Below, one piece after another: positions 61,221 through 64,000 of a DNA stretch of 64,000 nucleotides. Position 1 is the stretch's first letter. Every line of letters starts with the position of its first letter. This DNA is from Caulobacter sp. Root343 (lineage in GTDB: Bacteria; Pseudomonadota; Alphaproteobacteria; Caulobacterales; Caulobacteraceae): contig NZ_LMDF01000007.1 in NCBI RefSeq assembly GCF_001425745.1, positions 877,126 to 941,125 of the forward strand. The letters run 5' to 3'. The position numbers were made by a program, and so were the translations under genes. Below the pieces are notes generated by a model. The model searched no databases. It was not told where the DNA came from and worked only from the letters and a program-made list of their open reading frames with translations.

Positions 61221-62729
61221 ATGGCGCTGTTTTCCTTCGGCCGCGAAGACGCCGCCGCCTCGGCCAAGATCACCGACCTGGAAGGCGTCGTCGCGGCCAT
61301 CCAGCGCTCCCAGGCGGTCATCGAGTTCAGCCTCGACGGGACGATCCTCACCGCCAACGAGAACTTCCTGCGGGCCCTGGGCTATAGCCTCTCGGAAATC
61401 CAGGGGCGCAAGCACAGCATGTTCGTCGAAAGCGGCGAGATCGACTCGCCCGCCTATCGCGAGTTCTGGCGCGCGCTGAACGCGGGCCAGTTCGTGGCCG
61501 ACAAGTTCAAGCGCATCGGCAAGGGCGGCAAGGAGGTCTGGATCCAGGCGTCCTACAACCCGGTCCTCGACAAGCACGGGCGTCCGTTCAAGGTCATCAA
61601 GTTCGCCGCCGACATCACGGCGATGGAAACCGAGCGCCACGCCGCCGACGCCGAGCGCGAAGAGGTTCGGCAGGAACAGGATCACGTCGTCTCGGTCCTG
61701 GCCCAGAGCCTGGGCCGCCTGGCGCGCGGCGACCTCACCGCCCGCATCGAGGAGCGGTTCGACGGCCGCTACACCCAGCTGAAGGAAGACTTCAACGCCG
61801 CCATCGACAGCCTGAAGGACGCCATGGGCGCGATCGCCGAGGCGGCCAACGGCATGGAGAGCGGCGCCAACGAGATCGCCAGCGCCTCCAACGACCTGTC
61901 CAAGCGCACCGAGCAGCAGGCCGCCAGCCTGGAAGAGACCGCCGCCGCCCTCGACGAGATCACCGCCACGGTCCGCCGCAGCGCCGAGGGCGCCAAGCAG
62001 GCCTCGGCCGCCGCCTCGACCGCCAGCACGGACGCCGACCGTTCGGGCGAGGTGGTCCGCGAGGCCGTCGCCGCCATGGGCGAGATCGAAAAGTCCTCGG
62101 GCCAGATCACCCAGATCATCGGCGTGATCGACGAAATCGCCTTCCAGACCAACCTGTTGGCCCTGAACGCCGGGGTCGAGGCCGCCCGCGCCGGCGACGC
62201 CGGCCGAGGCTTCGCGGTCGTCGCCCAGGAGGTCCGGGCCCTGGCCCAGCGTTCGGCCGATGCGGCCAAGGAGATCAAAGGCCTGATCGCCAACTCGACT
62301 GCCCAGGTCGAGCGCGGCGTGCGCCTGGTCGGCGACACCGGCCAAGCCTTGGAAGGCATCGTCGGCAAGGTCGGCGAGATCAACAGCTTGATCCGCGAGA
62401 TCGCCGAGTCCTCGCAGGAACAGGCCACCGGCCTGAACCAGGTCAACGCCGCGGTAAACCAGATGGACCAAGTCACCCAGCAGAACGCCGCCATGGTCGA
62501 ACAGGCCAACACCTCGTCGGCCTCGCTGCGCGGCGAGGCCCAGGACCTGGCCCGCCAGGTGGCGCGCTTCCAGACCGGCGCCACGCGTCGTCCCGAGCCG
62601 GCCCAACCCGCGCGCCATGCGCCGGCCCGCAATCCCGTAGCCGAGCAGCGTGCGCGCCTCCAGACCTTCGCCCGCCCGGGCGGGGCAGCCACGGCCGCCG
62701 CGCCGGCGACGGAGTGGGAGGAGTTCTAA
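61221..62729 (+). CDS. Soluble PAS-domain methyl-accepting chemotaxis protein
   Basis: 502 residues without membrane segments. A PAS domain (about 25-140, [20 protein letters not shown].., [20 protein letters not shown]), a HAMP-like linker ([20 protein letters not shown]), and the long signalling coiled coil with the hairpin tip [40 protein letters not shown]. The C-terminal five residues are EWEEF, fitting the pentapeptide tether for CheR/CheB. It would act in the cytoplasm, sensing redox or a ligand by PAS. The end overlaps the convergent hydrolase by four bases. Confidence 0.92.
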   Translation: MALFSFGREDAAASAKITDLEGVVAAIQRSQAVIEFSLDGTILTANENFLRALGYSLSEIQGRKHSMFVESGEIDSPAYREFWRALNAGQFVADKFKRIGKGGKEVWIQASYNPVLDKHGRPFKVIKFAADITAMETERHAADAEREEVRQEQDHVVSVLAQSLGRLARGDLTARIEERFDGRYTQLKEDFNAAIDSLKDAMGAIAEAANGMESGANEIASASNDLSKRTEQQAASLEETAAALDEITATVRRSAEGAKQASAAASTASTDADRSGEVVREAVAAMGEIEKSSGQITQIIGVIDEIAFQTNLLALNAGVEAARAGDAGRGFAVVAQEVRALAQRSADAAKEIKGLIANSTAQVERGVRLVGDTGQALEGIVGKVGEINSLIREIAESSQEQATGLNQVNAAVNQMDQVTQQNAAMVEQANTSSASLRGEAQDLARQVARFQTGATRRPEPAQPARHAPARNPVAEQRARLQTFARPGGAATAAAPATEWEEF

Positions 62730-63883
62730 CGCTCCTGGGAGGGAGCCCTGACCTGCTTTAGCAGCAGGTTCGCCGTCGCCGTCGCCGAGCCGTCACCGGT
62801 CAAGGCGGCGGCCACGATCGCGCCGTCCTTGACCGAGTAGGCCACGACCGCGTTGGCGCCCGGCGCGCCGCCCAGATGACCCAGCCATAGCGACTTGGAG
62901 CCATCGGGGTCGGGAACCTCGATCGCCATCACGCCCAGGCCGTAGAAGCTGCCGCTGTCGAACATCGGGTAGAGCCTGGCGAACATCGTCGTGACGGTGT
63001 CCTGCTTCAACAACTTGCCGCCCAGCAGCGCCGCCCAGACCCGCGCCATGTCGCCGGCCGAACCCACGGCCGGCCCCGCGGCGCCGGCCCAGGCCGGCTG
63101 CATCGGCGCCTCCTTGGCCGAGACCAGCCTGGCCACGTCCTCGGCCCTGTCGCCTTCCGCCAGCATCCGCAGTGATTTCAGCCCCAGCGGCTTGACGATG
63201 CGGGCGTCGACCGCGTCCTGCCAGGAACGCCCGTCCACCGTCTCGATGACCTTGCCCAGCAAGGCGTAGCCGGTGTTCGAATAGCGCCAGCGCTCGCCCG
63301 GACACGAGAACGCCCCGTGACGAGCGATGATCTTCAAGTCCTCGTCCAGCGTATGGGCGCGATGCTCCGCCCGAGCTTTCAGGTCCTCGTTGGCGCTGAA
63401 CAGGCCGCCGGTGTGGACCAGGAGATCGCGGATCGTCACCACGTCGCCGTTCGGGACCCCGGCGACATACTTGCTGATCGGATCTTCCAGCTTGAGCTTG
63501 TCGGCCTCGACCAGCTGCAAGACGACCACGGCGACCAGGGTCTTGCCCGCGCTGGCCCAGAACAGCAGCGGGGGCTGATCGCCGCTGTCGGTGCGCTCCC
63601 AGGCGCCCTTTCCGGGAACCAGGACGGCCGCGGTCAGGGCCGGCGCCTTGGTCGCCGTCTTGGCTTGCGCGAAGGCCGCCTCAAGCCGCGCGACCATCGC
63701 CGGATCGAGTGCGGCCTTGGGAATTTGGGCGAGAACCGGCGGCCCGACCGGCGCATGCAGCGGCGCGCCGGCATAGGTCACCGCGCTCTTGCAGACGACG
63801 GGCTTGTAGTCCTCGGCCCAGGCTTCGGCTGACGCCGCCAAGACGGGCAGCATCGCCAGCCCCAAGATCCATCCCCGCCCCAT
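62726..63883 (-). CDS. Secreted serine hydrolase, beta-lactamase fold
   Basis: 385 residues with a signal peptide ([17 protein letters not shown]). Catalytic motifs: SxxK in [18 protein letters not shown] in [15 protein letters not shown], and HLGG in [14 protein letters not shown] as the third box. Like the protein at 8889 it belongs to the class C/esterase superfamily and its substrate is open. An ATG at 63883 gives the signal peptide directly. The two proteins differ in anchoring (soluble here, membrane anchor there). Confidence 0.85.
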   Translation of the reverse strand: MGRGWILGLAMLPVLAASAEAWAEDYKPVVCKSAVTYAGAPLHAPVGPPVLAQIPKAALDPAMVARLEAAFAQAKTATKAPALTAAVLVPGKGAWERTDSGDQPPLLFWASAGKTLVAVVVLQLVEADKLKLEDPISKYVAGVPNGDVVTIRDLLVHTGGLFSANEDLKARAEHRAHTLDEDLKIIARHGAFSCPGERWRYSNTGYALLGKVIETVDGRSWQDAVDARIVKPLGLKSLRMLAEGDRAEDVARLVSAKEAPMQPAWAGAAGPAVGSAGDMARVWAALLGGKLLKQDTVTTMFARLYPMFDSGSFYGLGVMAIEVPDPDGSKSLWLGHLGGAPGANAVVAYSVKDGAIVAAALTGDGSATATANLLLKQVRAPSQER

Positions 63884-63941
63884 CGTCGCCTCCCGCGCTC
63901 AAGCTTCACTAGCCGAAACGCGCGAGGCGAAGATAAGGCGA

Positions 63942-64000
63942 TCAGCGGCCCTTGGAACCGCCGGGACGGGTGTTGCCGCGCACGGTGCGCGAGCCGGCGG
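63942..64000 (-). CDS. C-terminal end of a gene entering from the right
   Basis: Eighteen codons read AGSRTVRGNTRPGGSKGR before TGA at 63942, with no stop up to the window edge. The basic, glycine-rich tail is like that of DEAD-box RNA helicases, but so short a piece cannot be identified. Confidence 0.4.
   Translation of the reverse strand, partial: AGSRTVRGNTRPGGSKGR

Overview
This window reads as a chromosome segment of an alphaproteobacterium of the genus Caulobacter, or a very close relative. The evidence is a GC content near 67-68%, dense non-overlapping genes with ATGA/GTGA junctions, and characteristic neighbourhoods: hdaA-ppk, lptF-lptG-lptD-surA-pdxA-rsmA, fabD-fabG-acpP-fabF-mltG-yicC-gmk, rpsF-rpsR-rplI and dnaB-alr-radA-cvpA-purF. 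HdaA and a possible CtrA-type box also fit. The species assignment is inference. I found no tRNA, rRNA, CRISPR array, prophage or transposase gene.

Layout. 1-2644: the end of an EcsC-family gene, a palindromic repeat, a visibly AT-richer orphan membrane gene, then the replication regulator hdaA. 2876-8591: a polyphosphate neighbourhood (ppk, a coupled lipoprotein, a phosphotransferase, ppx, a small membrane protein). 8889-13286, minus strand: a beta-lactamase-fold hydrolase, a hybrid histidine kinase and RNase D. 13423-15029: purM-purN. 15130-23491: a membrane-anchored LuxR-type regulator, a TPR protein with an apparently dead peptidase domain coupled to a DUF1275 membrane protein, ndk, an ABC-F ATPase, and a pepA-holC-I78 inhibitor cluster. 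23718-31801: an outer-membrane biogenesis run (LptF/G/D, SurA) followed by pdxA and rsmA. 31816-36849 is the most accessory-looking part: a CbxX-type AAA+ ATPase with a TerB-like N-terminus, a 21-codon micro-ORF, a MerR regulator with a mer-type operator driving a glutaredoxin/MauE fusion, an HWE histidine kinase and small stress membrane proteins. 36886-43045, minus strand: the fatty-acid synthesis and mltG/yicC/gmk run. 43128-47010: truncated haemoglobin, periplasmic peroxiredoxin, a membrane-bound AraC regulator with a sterol-desaturase-family enzyme, and an exported protein. 47281-51180: the small ribosomal operon and a TonB-dependent receptor with a structured leader. 51393-59172: dnaB, marC, alr, a lipoprotein, radA, cvpA, purF. 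59229-64000: an SBF-like transporter, an SDR enzyme, a soluble PAS-chemoreceptor, a second serine hydrolase, and the last codons of a gene entering from the right.

Most of the window is conserved housekeeping. The points most worth following are: (1) the MerR/Grx-MauE pair, with an almost canonical mercury-type operator but a changed metal-binding cysteine set; (2) the nested hairpin leader in front of the TonB receptor; (3) the TPR protein whose HEXXH-type metal site appears to have been lost; (4) a roughly 120-130 bp dispersed element present twice in opposite orientation; (5) the membrane-AraC/desaturase pair; (6) a possible CtrA box in front of the chemoreceptor. All coordinates and starts come from reading the sequence alone; no database search was run.
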